Assembly (NCBI RefSeq): GCF_001281175.1
Contig: NZ_KQ440396.1
Span: 691,592-743,608, forward strand
Reading direction: 5' to 3'
DNA length: 52,017 bases
DNA from: Apilactobacillus apinorum
Lineage (GTDB): Bacteria; Bacillota; Bacilli; Lactobacillales; Lactobacillaceae
The notes beneath the pieces were generated by a model. It did no database searches and had not been told where the DNA came from. It saw only the letters and a program-made list of their open reading frames with translations. The first letter of the stretch is position 1, and every line of letters begins with the position of its first letter. The translations under genes were made by a program, and so were the position numbers. This document shows, piece by piece, positions 27,248 through 34,559 of the stretch.

Positions 27248-28120
27248 TTATTTAACAATATTTTTAACTGCATCATAAACGCTATTTCTTTTATCATAAT
27301 ATGATCTTTGTGCTGAATAATGAATGGCTTGTTGAACATTTAAGTTCAAATGATAAATATCATTAATTGCACTCACTAATTTATAAGAATCAGTTCCAAA
27401 GCAAATTAATCCCTTTGGTTGTGTCCAATTAATCAAATTAATAAAAGATGGAATATCATATTTTACTAGTCTATCCATCAATTTATTTAAAATAGCTGGA
27501 TGACATGATGGACATTTGTTTGGTTCTTTTTCTTTATGCTCTGGATCAGTACAGTTACTTAAAATATCATCACATTTACCATTTTCCACTTTACTCATAT
27601 TAAAGTCTTCTGCAGTATTAACAGCTGGTGCATTCTTTTTTAATTCCTTAACTAAACTACCCACAAAACCCTTTAGATTAGTACAAGCAAACTTGTTGAT
27701 AATATCAAATGCAAAACTACCATACGCTTCTGATTGATCTAAGGATACAGAATATTTCACAACATCATCTGATTTATCCGTTTTATTAGCACCATGCATA
27801 TCAATTAAAGATACCGCAATATTATTATCTTTAGATTGTTTGTTTTTTGAATCATGCATTGTTCGGAAAGCTTTACCATCATATCCATCTTCTCTTTGGG
27901 CATAGTTTAATCCGATAAAGATAATGCCAGAATCTGTATTTATATCACGGACAAAATCATCACTATTTACAAATTCTTCGCTCATTTCGACGCTTGCGTA
28001 AGCGCCTGTTCCAATTACGTTATTCGCGTCAGCATTTGGATATACTAAAAAGGTTGAAACTTCATCATATCCATTTTTCTTGAGCTTATCTAGGAATTCT
28101 TTTTTATTACTTACAACCAT
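27248..28120 (-). CDS. Unrecognised protein, possibly uracil-DNA-glycosylase-like fold
   Basis: About 290 residues, no signal peptide or membrane helix. I do not recognise a close family. A strand-loop motif GIIFIGLNYAQRED (about residue 66) and a late KGLICFGTDSY recall the paired motifs of the uracil-DNA glycosylase superfamily, but the catalytic motifs are not clear. A Cys-rich middle (KCDDILSNC and CPSCHP) could bind a metal. The start is ambiguous: ATG 28120 has AAGAAG nine bases upstream, while ATG 28129 lies directly against it. It is monocistronic, between rlmH and the DUF3278 operon, where accessory genes often insert. Confidence 0.6.
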   Translation of the reverse strand: MVVSNKKEFLDKLKKNGYDEVSTFLVYPNADANNVIGTGAYASVEMSEEFVNSDDFVRDINTDSGIIFIGLNYAQREDGYDGKAFRTMHDSKNKQSKDNNIAVSLIDMHGANKTDKSDDVVKYSVSLDQSEAYGSFAFDIINKFACTNLKGFVGSLVKELKKNAPAVNTAEDFNMSKVENGKCDDILSNCTDPEHKEKEPNKCPSCHPAILNKLMDRLVKYDIPSFINLINWTQPKGLICFGTDSYKLVSAINDIYHLNLNVQQAIHYSAQRSYYDKRNSVYDAVKNIVK

Positions 28121-28202
28121 AATACTCATCTTCTTTTCTATATATGATTTAAATATATATAATCATTACCTATTTGTAAATTAAAATATACCTAATATTT
28201 CT

Positions 28203-28682
28203 TTATTTGTGATATGGGCTACCTTCATTAATCATAAAAGCACGATAGATTTGTTCAGTTAACACTAAACGCATTAATTGGTGCGGTAATGTAAAACGAC
28301 CAAACGAAATTTGTGTATCGGATCTTTTTAGCACTTTTGGCGCTAATCCTAGTGATCCACCAATCACAAAAGTAATATCGGAATGACCGTAGGTTGCTAA
28401 TTGATCGATTTCCTTAGCGAATTCTTCTGATGAACGTTCTTTTCCCAAAATCTCAAGCGCATAAACATATTCCTTATCCGCAATTTTATCTAAGATTTTA
28501 GTTCCTTCTTTATCCATCACATCGTTCATTTCAGACTCACTAAGCGATTCAGGCGCTTTCTCATCTGGAACTTCGATAATCCGAAACTTACAAAAACGTG
28601 ATAAACGCTTACTGTACTCTTCTATTCCGGCTTTAAAATACTTCTCTTTTAATTTTCCGACCACAACAAATTTAATATTCAT
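28203..28682 (-). CDS. rlmH: 23S rRNA pseudouridine1915 N3-methyltransferase
   Basis: RlmH methylates the pseudouridine at 23S position 1915 on assembled ribosomes, using SAM and a knotted SPOUT fold. The 159-residue product has the full-length pattern: [23 protein letters not shown] (in parts), [15 protein letters not shown], FVIGGSLGL and the invariant C-terminus [12 protein letters not shown] start with AAAGGAG. In many Bacilli the gene lies within tens of kilobases of the replication origin, and its 3' end is a known target of SCC-type elements in staphylococci; no such element or att duplication was seen here. Confidence 0.97.
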   Translation of the reverse strand: MNIKFVVVGKLKEKYFKAGIEEYSKRLSRFCKFRIIEVPDEKAPESLSESEMNDVMDKEGTKILDKIADKEYVYALEILGKERSSEEFAKEIDQLATYGHSDITFVIGGSLGLAPKVLKRSDTQISFGRFTLPHQLMRLVLTEQIYRAFMINEGSPYHK

Positions 28683-29100
28683 TTGTGAAATCTCCTTTTC
28701 TCATTTTTCGAACCACTATATTTAGTGTCTGTGAGTAATCACAACTACTACTAATATTGCATAAAAATTGTCAAGATTTTTCTTAGTTATCCACATTTGT
28801 GAATATGTCAAAATTAAGTGTGTAACACCTATAAACCATTATAATATCAACGTTTTAATGGTGTCAATTTAGCGTGGAACTTTCTTTTCCACACTTTTAT
28901 CCACAGAGTTATCCACAAGACGTGAATAACTTAAAAAGTGGCACAATTACTTGATAAATCAATAAAAAATCTACATCATCTAGTCATTGAATTTTTTAGT
29001 TATACACCGAATGTATGTTTTTTTCTTTGTGAAAACTTGTGAATGAAAATTTCACAAAGATTATTATACAAAATTTAGATATCGTTCGTAAAATCAAAAT
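28683..29100. other. Non-coding region with DnaA-box cluster (possible origin or DnaA-binding locus)
   Basis: Together with the dyp terminator this is a 457-base gene-free stretch. The DnaA box TTATCCACA occurs exactly at 28787-28795, 28897-28905 and 28909-28917, all on the plus strand, with a one-mismatch box TTTTCCACA at 28885-28893. Weaker two-mismatch sites (for example near 28798 and 28922 on the other strand, and TTATACACC near 29000) surround them. AT-rich sequence follows, then a 10-base-arm inverted repeat (29025-29059). Three perfect copies in 131 bases cannot reasonably be chance. No dnaA or dnaN is adjacent, so this may be a DnaA-titration or regulatory cluster rather than oriC. 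Confidence 0.7.
29025..29059. repeat. Inverted repeat CTTTGTGAAA / TTTCACAAAG
   Basis: Perfect 10-base arms (29025-29034 and 29050-29059) with a 15-base spacer that itself holds TTGTGAA. It lies in the DnaA-box region, far from both flanking starts. A Rex-like or replication-related site is possible. Confidence 0.5.
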
Positions 29101-29133
29101 AAAAAAGCATTGATTTCTAATCAATGCTTTTTT
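29101..29133 (-). terminator. Terminator after DyP peroxidase
   Basis: GCATTGATT pairs with AATCAATGC around three bases, with A- and T-runs outside, a few bases after the stop codon. Confidence 0.88.
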
Positions 29134-29139
29134 GGTTAA

Positions 29140-30090
29140 TTATTTGGCTGGTAATTTGTCTTCAACAATTTGGTCTAAAGTGGTTAATGAAGGAATGAAG
29201 AACATGTTTCCTGTCACTGGATCAGAGAAGTCTAGCAAACGGTCTGATTGACCAAACATGTTTTCTAACATGCGTTTAGTAACGCTCCAGTGTCTGGCAT
29301 ATCCAATGAAATAAGTTCCGGTAGTACCTTCACTAGGATTAGAAAATGGAACGTTCATTCTAACAATTTTATGTTCAATTCCATCATCGTTATCTTGAGA
29401 AGCAACGTTATGAGCATTTTCTAGTTTTTCGTCATCTTCTAATTCCAAATCTGAATACTTTTTACGTCCAATCGCTTTTTCTTGATCCTCAGTCTTTAAT
29501 GCATTCCAAGCATCCATATTATGGATGTATTTTTGAGCAAAGGCATATGAACCATTTTCAAAATCTGGGTCTTCATCCCCAATAATTGCATATGCTGATG
29601 CCTTTTGCACTTCAGGATTTTCAGTACCATCAACGAATCCAATAATGGCGCGACCTTCAAAATATCTGAATCCTTTGGTTTCATCTTGAACAGTCGTAAA
29701 GTCGCGATAGTAATTTCTAATTTGACTTGCTACTTCGTATACCACAGCTTCTGAATTAGCACGAATGTGGATAAATAAATCAGCTGGTGTGGCTGGTGAA
29801 GTATATTTAGGTCCTTTTACTGGTTGGAAGTCTTCTAATTCTTGTGGCTTCTTGTAATCTGCAAACAAGTAATCCCAAGCTGAATTAGCAAAACCAAAAG
29901 ATACTTTTAAGTGTTCTTCTGGGTATCTAATATTCATTGATCGTAAGATTGCTTGTTCTCTCGATACTAGCTCTGCGACCTTTTCACGGTCTTCATCAGG
30001 ATTACTTTTATTAATAGTTAAAGTTGTAAATAATACGTTTTTACCAGCATCTTTGTACACATCTTGTGCATCTGTTGGATCAAATGGCAT
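29140..30090 (-). CDS. DyP-type heme peroxidase
   Basis: 316 residues, no signal peptide, so cytoplasmic. The DyP signature GFVDGTENP (GxxDG, catalytic Asp) is near residue 151, and the proximal heme His is probably that in IEHKIVRMNVPF near 243, followed by TYFIGYARHW. The length and motifs fit the YfeX-like bacterial class, which uses peroxide with a bound heme. ATG start with AGAGGG. It is divergent from a catalase gene 182 bases away. Most lactic acid bacteria cannot make heme, so both enzymes probably depend on heme from the surroundings. Confidence 0.93.
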   Translation of the reverse strand: MPFDPTDAQDVYKDAGKNVLFTTLTINKSNPDEDREKVAELVSREQAILRSMNIRYPEEHLKVSFGFANSAWDYLFADYKKPQELEDFQPVKGPKYTSPATPADLFIHIRANSEAVVYEVASQIRNYYRDFTTVQDETKGFRYFEGRAIIGFVDGTENPEVQKASAYAIIGDEDPDFENGSYAFAQKYIHNMDAWNALKTEDQEKAIGRKKYSDLELEDDEKLENAHNVASQDNDDGIEHKIVRMNVPFSNPSEGTTGTYFIGYARHWSVTKRMLENMFGQSDRLLDFSDPVTGNMFFIPSLTTLDQIVEDKLPAK

Positions 30091-30272
30091 ATTGATACCC
30101 TCTTTCGTAATTTATAATCATTCTAAAATAATAAACAATATTATTATACTCTGAAAATCTAATTAGTTTCAAATCTTTTTTAAAATTTTATTAAATTATA
30201 AACGTCATGTTATGTATTTTACCCAAATGGGTTTAAAATGACCCTGTATTAAACCAAAAGGGGGGAATTACC

Positions 30273-31721
30273 ATGACTGATAAATTAACTACTGATGAAG
30301 GTCAACCATGGGCAGATAATAATCATTCTTTAACTGCCGGAAATCGTGGCCCTGTTTTATTACAAGACTACCAATTAATTGAAAAACTTGCGCACTTTAA
30401 CCGAGAACGAATTCCAGAACGTGTCGTTCACGCTAAAGGTGCTGGTGCCAAGGGTGTGTTCACTTTAACTAGAGATATGAGTGACTACACCAAGGCCGAT
30501 TTATTTAATGGAGAAGGTAAACAAACACCACTAACCATTCGTTTTTCTGAAGTTGCTGGTGAATTAGGTTATCCTGATACCATTAGAGATGTGCGTGGAT
30601 TCGCAATGAAATTCTATACTAATGAAGGAAATTACGACATCGTTGGAAACAACACCCCTATTTTCTTCGTTAACGATCCATTGAAGTTCCCTGATTTCAT
30701 TCATTCGCAAAAAAGAGATCCTGCCACTCATCTTCGTTCAGAAGATATGCAATGGGATTTCTGGGCACATTCTCCAGAATCATTACATCAAGTTACTTAC
30801 TTAATGGGTGATCGTGGTAATCCAGCCAGTTATGTCAACATGAATGGTTATGGTTCTCACACATTTAAATGGGTTAATGCCAAAGGCGAAGCATTCTGGG
30901 TTAAATATCACTTTATCTCAGAACAAGGAGTCAAGAATATGACTGAGGAACAAGCACAAAAAGTTGCTTCAGAAAATACTGACTACCTAATCCAAGACCT
31001 ATATGACAGAATTAAGAACGGTGAATTCCCTAAGTGGAAAGTTTGTGTTCAATTAATTCCATATGATGAAGGATTAAATTACAAATACGATATTTTTGAT
31101 GTTACTAAAACTGTTTCACATAAAGACTATCCACTCCAAGAAATTGGTGAATTCGTATTAAACGAAAATCCAGCTAACTACTTTGATGACGTCGAAGAAG
31201 CTTCATTCTCTCCTGCTAACTTAGTCCCTGGAATCGAACCTTCATTAGATAAATTACTTCAAGGTCGTTTATTCGCATACAAAGATGCTGCTAGATATCG
31301 TTTAGGTGCTAACTATGAACACCTTCCAGTAAACAGTCCTAAGAACGGTGCTCATAACTATGCTCGCGATGGATTCATGGCACAAGGCCAAGATGGCTCT
31401 GTTAACTATGAACCAACCGAAAAAAATAGCCCTAGAGAAGATCCACATGCACATATCCATGCTTATGATGTTTCAGGTCAAGTTGGCAACTACAAAACTT
31501 ATGATTCTGATCCTTACTCACAAGCAGGTGCACTATATAACATCTACTCTGAAGAAGAAAAAATGCGCTTAGTAGATACTATCGCTAGTCGTTTAGGTAG
31601 TATCGAAAGCCACAAAAACAAAGTTCTAGAAACTAGAATGTTCTACAAAGCTGACCATGATTATGGTACTCGAGTTGCTAACGCAATCGGCTTAGATATG
31701 GACGAAATTACTAAAGAATAA
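30273..31721 (+). CDS. katA: Heme catalase
   Basis: 482 residues, a small-subunit clade 3-like monofunctional catalase that splits hydrogen peroxide. The distal His53 is in RIPERVVHAKGAGA, the distal Asn in DIVGNNTPIFFVND, and the proximal heme Tyr in ARYRLGANY near residue 349. Other family blocks are RFSEVAGELGYPDTIRD and MKFYTNEGNYD. The ATG follows AAAGGGGGGAA. It is monocistronic with its own terminator. The heme-binding residues look intact, so activity is expected when heme is supplied. Confidence 0.97.
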   Translation: MTDKLTTDEGQPWADNNHSLTAGNRGPVLLQDYQLIEKLAHFNRERIPERVVHAKGAGAKGVFTLTRDMSDYTKADLFNGEGKQTPLTIRFSEVAGELGYPDTIRDVRGFAMKFYTNEGNYDIVGNNTPIFFVNDPLKFPDFIHSQKRDPATHLRSEDMQWDFWAHSPESLHQVTYLMGDRGNPASYVNMNGYGSHTFKWVNAKGEAFWVKYHFISEQGVKNMTEEQAQKVASENTDYLIQDLYDRIKNGEFPKWKVCVQLIPYDEGLNYKYDIFDVTKTVSHKDYPLQEIGEFVLNENPANYFDDVEEASFSPANLVPGIEPSLDKLLQGRLFAYKDAARYRLGANYEHLPVNSPKNGAHNYARDGFMAQGQDGSVNYEPTEKNSPREDPHAHIHAYDVSGQVGNYKTYDSDPYSQAGALYNIYSEEEKMRLVDTIASRLGSIESHKNKVLETRMFYKADHDYGTRVANAIGLDMDEITKE

Positions 31722-31728
31722 TTACATT

Positions 31729-31762
31729 AAGACCGTTATATCATTGATATAGCGGTCTTTTT
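31729..31762 (+). terminator. Terminator after katA
   Basis: AAGACCGTTATATC pairs with GATATAGCGGTCTT around three bases, followed by a T-run. Confidence 0.88.
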
Positions 31763-31901
31763 CTGTCTTTTGTTGCAAGAATGTAATATTTAATAATATA
31801 ACTGTAACGATGTACTAACGCTTTTGATATATTACTTCGATATAGTATTAACCATAGAAAAGAAATCGAAGTATTTAAAACAAAAGGAGTTAGATTTTAT
31901 T

Positions 31902-32273
31902 TTGAATAAAATTACCAAAACTTTTATCAAATTCTCAGTAATCGCATTTACATCACTTTTAATTCTATTCGCATTCAATATTGCTAAAAATAACGTTTCA
32001 GCAAGTGCCTCAGTAAACTGGCAACACGTTGCTGAACAAGGCCTAAGCAAAAAAGATATCGCTGCTAGACGTTGGATCTCATTCCATGAATCATCAAACA
32101 GATACTACGCAAGAAACGGTGTCTGTTACGGTAAGTTCCAACTAGACGTTAGTTACCTACACGGTGACCACTCAAAGAAAAACCAAGAACTAACTGCTAA
32201 CAAGTACGTTGCAAGTCGTTATGGTTCATGGTCAAACGCTAAAAAGTTCTGGCAACAACACCATTGGTATTAA
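31902..32273 (+). CDS. Small secreted lysozyme-like (Apf-type) protein
   Basis: About 123 residues from TTG 31902, which has AAAGGAG 12 bases upstream; in-frame codons further upstream lack a ribosome site. Residues 1-36 form a signal peptide ending VSASA. The mature part, RRWISFHESSNRYYARNG...YGKFQLD...YVASRYGSW...KKFWQQHHWY, is the C-terminal lysozyme/transglycosylase-like domain of aggregation-promoting factors: an E in the FHES motif is the likely catalytic residue. Unlike typical Apf proteins it has no LysM or linker region, so it is a minimal form. It has its own terminator. Confidence 0.8.
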   Translation: MNKITKTFIKFSVIAFTSLLILFAFNIAKNNVSASASVNWQHVAEQGLSKKDIAARRWISFHESSNRYYARNGVCYGKFQLDVSYLHGDHSKKNQELTANKYVASRYGSWSNAKKFWQQHHWY

Positions 32274-32276
32274 TCA

Positions 32277-32307
32277 AAACACCTAGTTAACCGCTAGGTG
32301 TTTTTTT
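32277..32307 (+). terminator. Terminator after Apf-like gene
   Basis: AAACACCTAG pairs with CTAGGTGTTT around seven bases, followed by a run of T. Confidence 0.85.
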
Positions 32308-32572
32308 ATTACAATTATATGTTTGAAAACATGTTTTGATAGAAGATAATTCAGGGATAGTATAGTTGGTAAAAAACATGAACCATACTTCATAATTAAA
32401 AATATAGTAAATGTCATTAAAGAAATAAAAATCATATTATTACCTAATATATATTAATGTCTTATATACACTATCTATGGATGTCAACTTATAGAATAAT
32501 CGTGATAGAATTGTAAATAAGGTTAAAATTGATTTAAAAATTAAAAACGTATAAATAATGAACGAGGCGGTG

Positions 32573-33013
32573 ATGACAATTAGTAAATATTATCTTGTCG
32601 ATGACTCTTTATTACCTGAAGCTTTTGGTAAAGTAATTGAGGCTCGTAAAATGATTGATAACGGCGAAGTGAAGAACGTTAGTGAAGCCGTTAAAACAGT
32701 CGGAATCAGTCGTGCCAGTTACTATAAATACAAAGACTATGTATATGAAGTCCAACAATCTTCATGGCAACGAAAAGCAGTTATCTCTTTTCTACTAGAT
32801 CATAAAAGTGGGATTTTGTCTCAAGTTTTAAATGCGATTTCTAATCGTGGAGCTAACATTTTAACAATCAATCAAAACATACCCATCAATGATTCAGCTA
32901 GTGTAGTCATTTCATTAGACTTGAGAAAAATTGATGGCACAATCGATGAATTAATCAAAGATATCAATTCAATCAATGGAACGAACAAGGTTAACCTAGT
33001 CGCTATTGAGTAA
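32573..33013 (+). CDS. pheB: ACT domain protein PheB (UPF0735)
   Basis: About 146 residues from ATG 32573, with GAGGCGG immediately upstream; the in-frame ATG at 32558 lies before that site. The N-terminal half has a helix-turn-helix-like segment (VSEAVKTVGISRASYYKYKDYVY) and the C-terminal half an ACT domain (KAVISFLLDHKSGILSQVLNAISNRGANIL, in parts), as in Bacillus PheB. ACT domains bind amino acids; PheB proteins are thought to act as amino-acid-responsive regulators, though this is poorly tested. No pheA or obg is beside it. Instead three small unknown genes follow in the same direction. Confidence 0.85.
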   Translation: MTISKYYLVDDSLLPEAFGKVIEARKMIDNGEVKNVSEAVKTVGISRASYYKYKDYVYEVQQSSWQRKAVISFLLDHKSGILSQVLNAISNRGANILTINQNIPINDSASVVISLDLRKIDGTIDELIKDINSINGTNKVNLVAIE

Positions 33014-33043
33014 TTAGACATAAAATGTTAACATCATGTCTAA
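33014..33043 (+). other. Hairpin between pheB and the small-protein trio
   Basis: TTAGACAT (33014-33021) pairs with ATGTCTAA (33036-33043), and the interval contains the palindrome ATGTTAACAT. No T-run follows. It may tune expression between pheB and the genes after it. Confidence 0.45.
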
Positions 33044-33063
33044 TAAATAGAGAGGAAATTACA

Positions 33064-33291
33064 ATGGATAAATTGCAATTTATGGATTACACTTTTGTGT
33101 TTAATCCCGAACATTCTACTTATACCAACAACGACGAAGTGTTAACCTTTTTTACTTTAGATGGTGAAGTTAGAATCAAAATTAGATTCAAAAATGAACA
33201 TCTTGTATTGCTACCACAATATGGCGTTACCATTAAAAAAGCCGATGGTAAGACATACCACATCATCGCCAACGAATACCAACCCGTTTAG
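33064..33291 (+). CDS. Small unknown protein A of a tandem trio
   Basis: 75 residues from ATG 33064 with AGAGAGGAAAT upstream. No known family recognised. The sequence alternates hydrophobic and charged residues, suggesting an all-beta fold, with a pattern MxxLQFxxYTFVF at the start, a middle FKNEHLVLLPQYG and a final VTIKKADGKTYHIIA. The same three blocks occur in the next two genes, so the three look like diverged paralogues. No signal peptide or membrane helix. It lies 50 bases after pheB, with a hairpin between. Confidence 0.75.
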   Translation: MDKLQFMDYTFVFNPEHSTYTNNDEVLTFFTLDGEVRIKIRFKNEHLVLLPQYGVTIKKADGKTYHIIANEYQPV

Positions 33292-33306
33292 GGCAAGGAG
33301 AGCTAA

Positions 33307-33531
33307 ATGAGAGAAGTTCAAATCAGACAGTACCATTTGAGATACGACGATAATCAAATTGACAGTTATTTCGACAAAAGTAACGAAAGACTGGCATTCA
33401 TAGCTGGCAGCAATTTATTGCTAGCAGTCGACATTGATAACGAGGAATTAACATTTCATCCCAATGGTGGCGACTATGTTTCCATTGAAGAAATCGATTC
33501 AACACATTACGAACTAAAATCTGACTTTTAA
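33307..33531 (+). CDS. Small unknown protein B of a tandem trio
   Basis: 74 acidic residues. ATG follows AAGGAGAG, 15 bases after the previous stop, so co-translation is likely. Blocks shared with its neighbours: VQIRQYHLRY at the start, YFDKSNERLAFI (compare FFDQKRDAILFI in the third gene), NEELTFHPN and YVSIEEIDSTHYEL at the end. No known family, no signal peptide. Function cannot be stated. Confidence 0.75.
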   Translation: MREVQIRQYHLRYDDNQIDSYFDKSNERLAFIAGSNLLLAVDIDNEELTFHPNGGDYVSIEEIDSTHYELKSDF

Positions 33532-33545
33532 ACTAGGAGAATTCA

Positions 33546-33788
33546 ATGCCTCAAATAACTTTTCACGGTTACACCATCTACTACCAAGACCATATGTTAC
33601 CCTTCTTTGATCAAAAAAGAGATGCTATTTTATTTATAAAATACTTAACTGAAAATGCGGGTGGTAAAGCATATGACGATGCACAACTAGTAGTTGAGTA
33701 TAATGACGGTATCGTATTTACGCCAATTTGGAACATTAAAATCAAACAAACTAACGATAAAGAATTCATTTTAGAATTCAAAGGATAA
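33546..33788 (+). CDS. Small unknown protein C of a tandem trio
   Basis: 80 residues, ATG with AGGAGAAT, 14 bases after the previous stop. Shared blocks: ITFHGYTIYY, FFDQKRDAILFI, YNDGIVFTP and IKIKQTNDKEFILEF. It carries a few more residues in the middle than its neighbours. It is the last gene before a bidirectional terminator, so pheB and the trio likely form one transcript. No known family. Confidence 0.75.
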   Translation: MPQITFHGYTIYYQDHMLPFFDQKRDAILFIKYLTENAGGKAYDDAQLVVEYNDGIVFTPIWNIKIKQTNDKEFILEFKG

Positions 33789-33823
33789 TAAAAAAAGACT
33801 CAGCCATTTTGGCTGGGTCTTTT
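33789..33823. terminator. Bidirectional terminator between trio and GPP34-like gene
   Basis: AAAAGACTCAGCCA pairs with TGGCTGGGTCTTTT (one G-T) around three bases, between convergent genes. Confidence 0.85.
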
Positions 33824-34517
33824 AAATTGTATTAATTTTAGTTCGATTCATATATGATGCTGGTTGTTCCTTTGCGACTAGAGCTGACACTTTACGCATA
33901 TGAACACCAAATTCATCGATTAATTCTTGAATGTGAGCGAATTCTGGATGTTCCATTAAATGTGCCATGCGTAAAGCAATCGCACGACGTTCACGACTCT
34001 TGAAGCATAACTTCAATTGTCGACTAATGGTTAACATCTTAGCCAAACAATAGACGTTTACAGTCATTGGTGCAGAACCCATCATTTGATCATAGATTTC
34101 ATCAATAATATCTTGATTTGTTTGTGACTTAGGGACAAAGGTTCTCACCTTATGCACTAATCCCTTTTTCTTTTCTAGCACATGACCGCCTTCATAAAAT
34201 TGTTCACCTAATGCCATGTAAGTATGTTTCATTACATCAACATTTTGTAATAACTTGGCAATCATTGTGTCCACATCTGCATCTTTATTTCTTTCAATTA
34301 AATCCATAAATGAATTTAAGAAATATAATTTATGTGGCAACGCATCGACAATTTCAATGCGGTTATCTTCATTTAATTTAATTACTCCAGCAGCCGCTAA
34401 ATCTAATAAACAACTGTCTACTAAATAGGCGCGTAGACGTACGTTTTTCAACATTACACGACTATCTTTGGACTTACTGGTGATTAAAAAATACATTTCA
34501 GCAGTTGTAAGTGCCAT
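33822..34517 (-). CDS. GPP34 (GOLPH3)-like protein
   Basis: About 231 residues from ATG 34517 (GGAGG eight bases upstream; an in-frame TTG-type extension to 34556 would include it). The opening LTTAEMYFLITSKSKDSRVM, then RLRAYLVDSCLLDLAAAGVIKL and a run of helices, fits the GPP34 family, whose eukaryotic member GOLPH3 binds PI4P at the Golgi. In bacteria the role is unknown, possibly membrane phospholipid recognition. It follows a glycerophosphodiesterase gene by about 40 bases in the same direction, a lipid-related neighbour that supports the guess. Family call is moderate. Confidence 0.55.
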   Translation of the reverse strand: MALTTAEMYFLITSKSKDSRVMLKNVRLRAYLVDSCLLDLAAAGVIKLNEDNRIEIVDALPHKLYFLNSFMDLIERNKDADVDTMIAKLLQNVDVMKHTYMALGEQFYEGGHVLEKKKGLVHKVRTFVPKSQTNQDIIDEIYDQMMGSAPMTVNVYCLAKMLTISRQLKLCFKSRERRAIALRMAHLMEHPEFAHIQELIDEFGVHMRKVSALVAKEQPASYMNRTKINTI

Positions 34518-34559
34518 TGTATAGCCTCCATGAGTAGGATAAAAGTATTCTAACACTTC

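Noticed and set aside
28203-28220. SCC-like insertion at the 3' end of rlmH
   Set aside because: The conserved end is intact but no recombinase gene or repeated att sequence is seen nearby.
28683-29139. Calling this region oriC outright
   Set aside because: dnaA, dnaN, rpmH and parB are missing from the window; box cluster is real but function is open.
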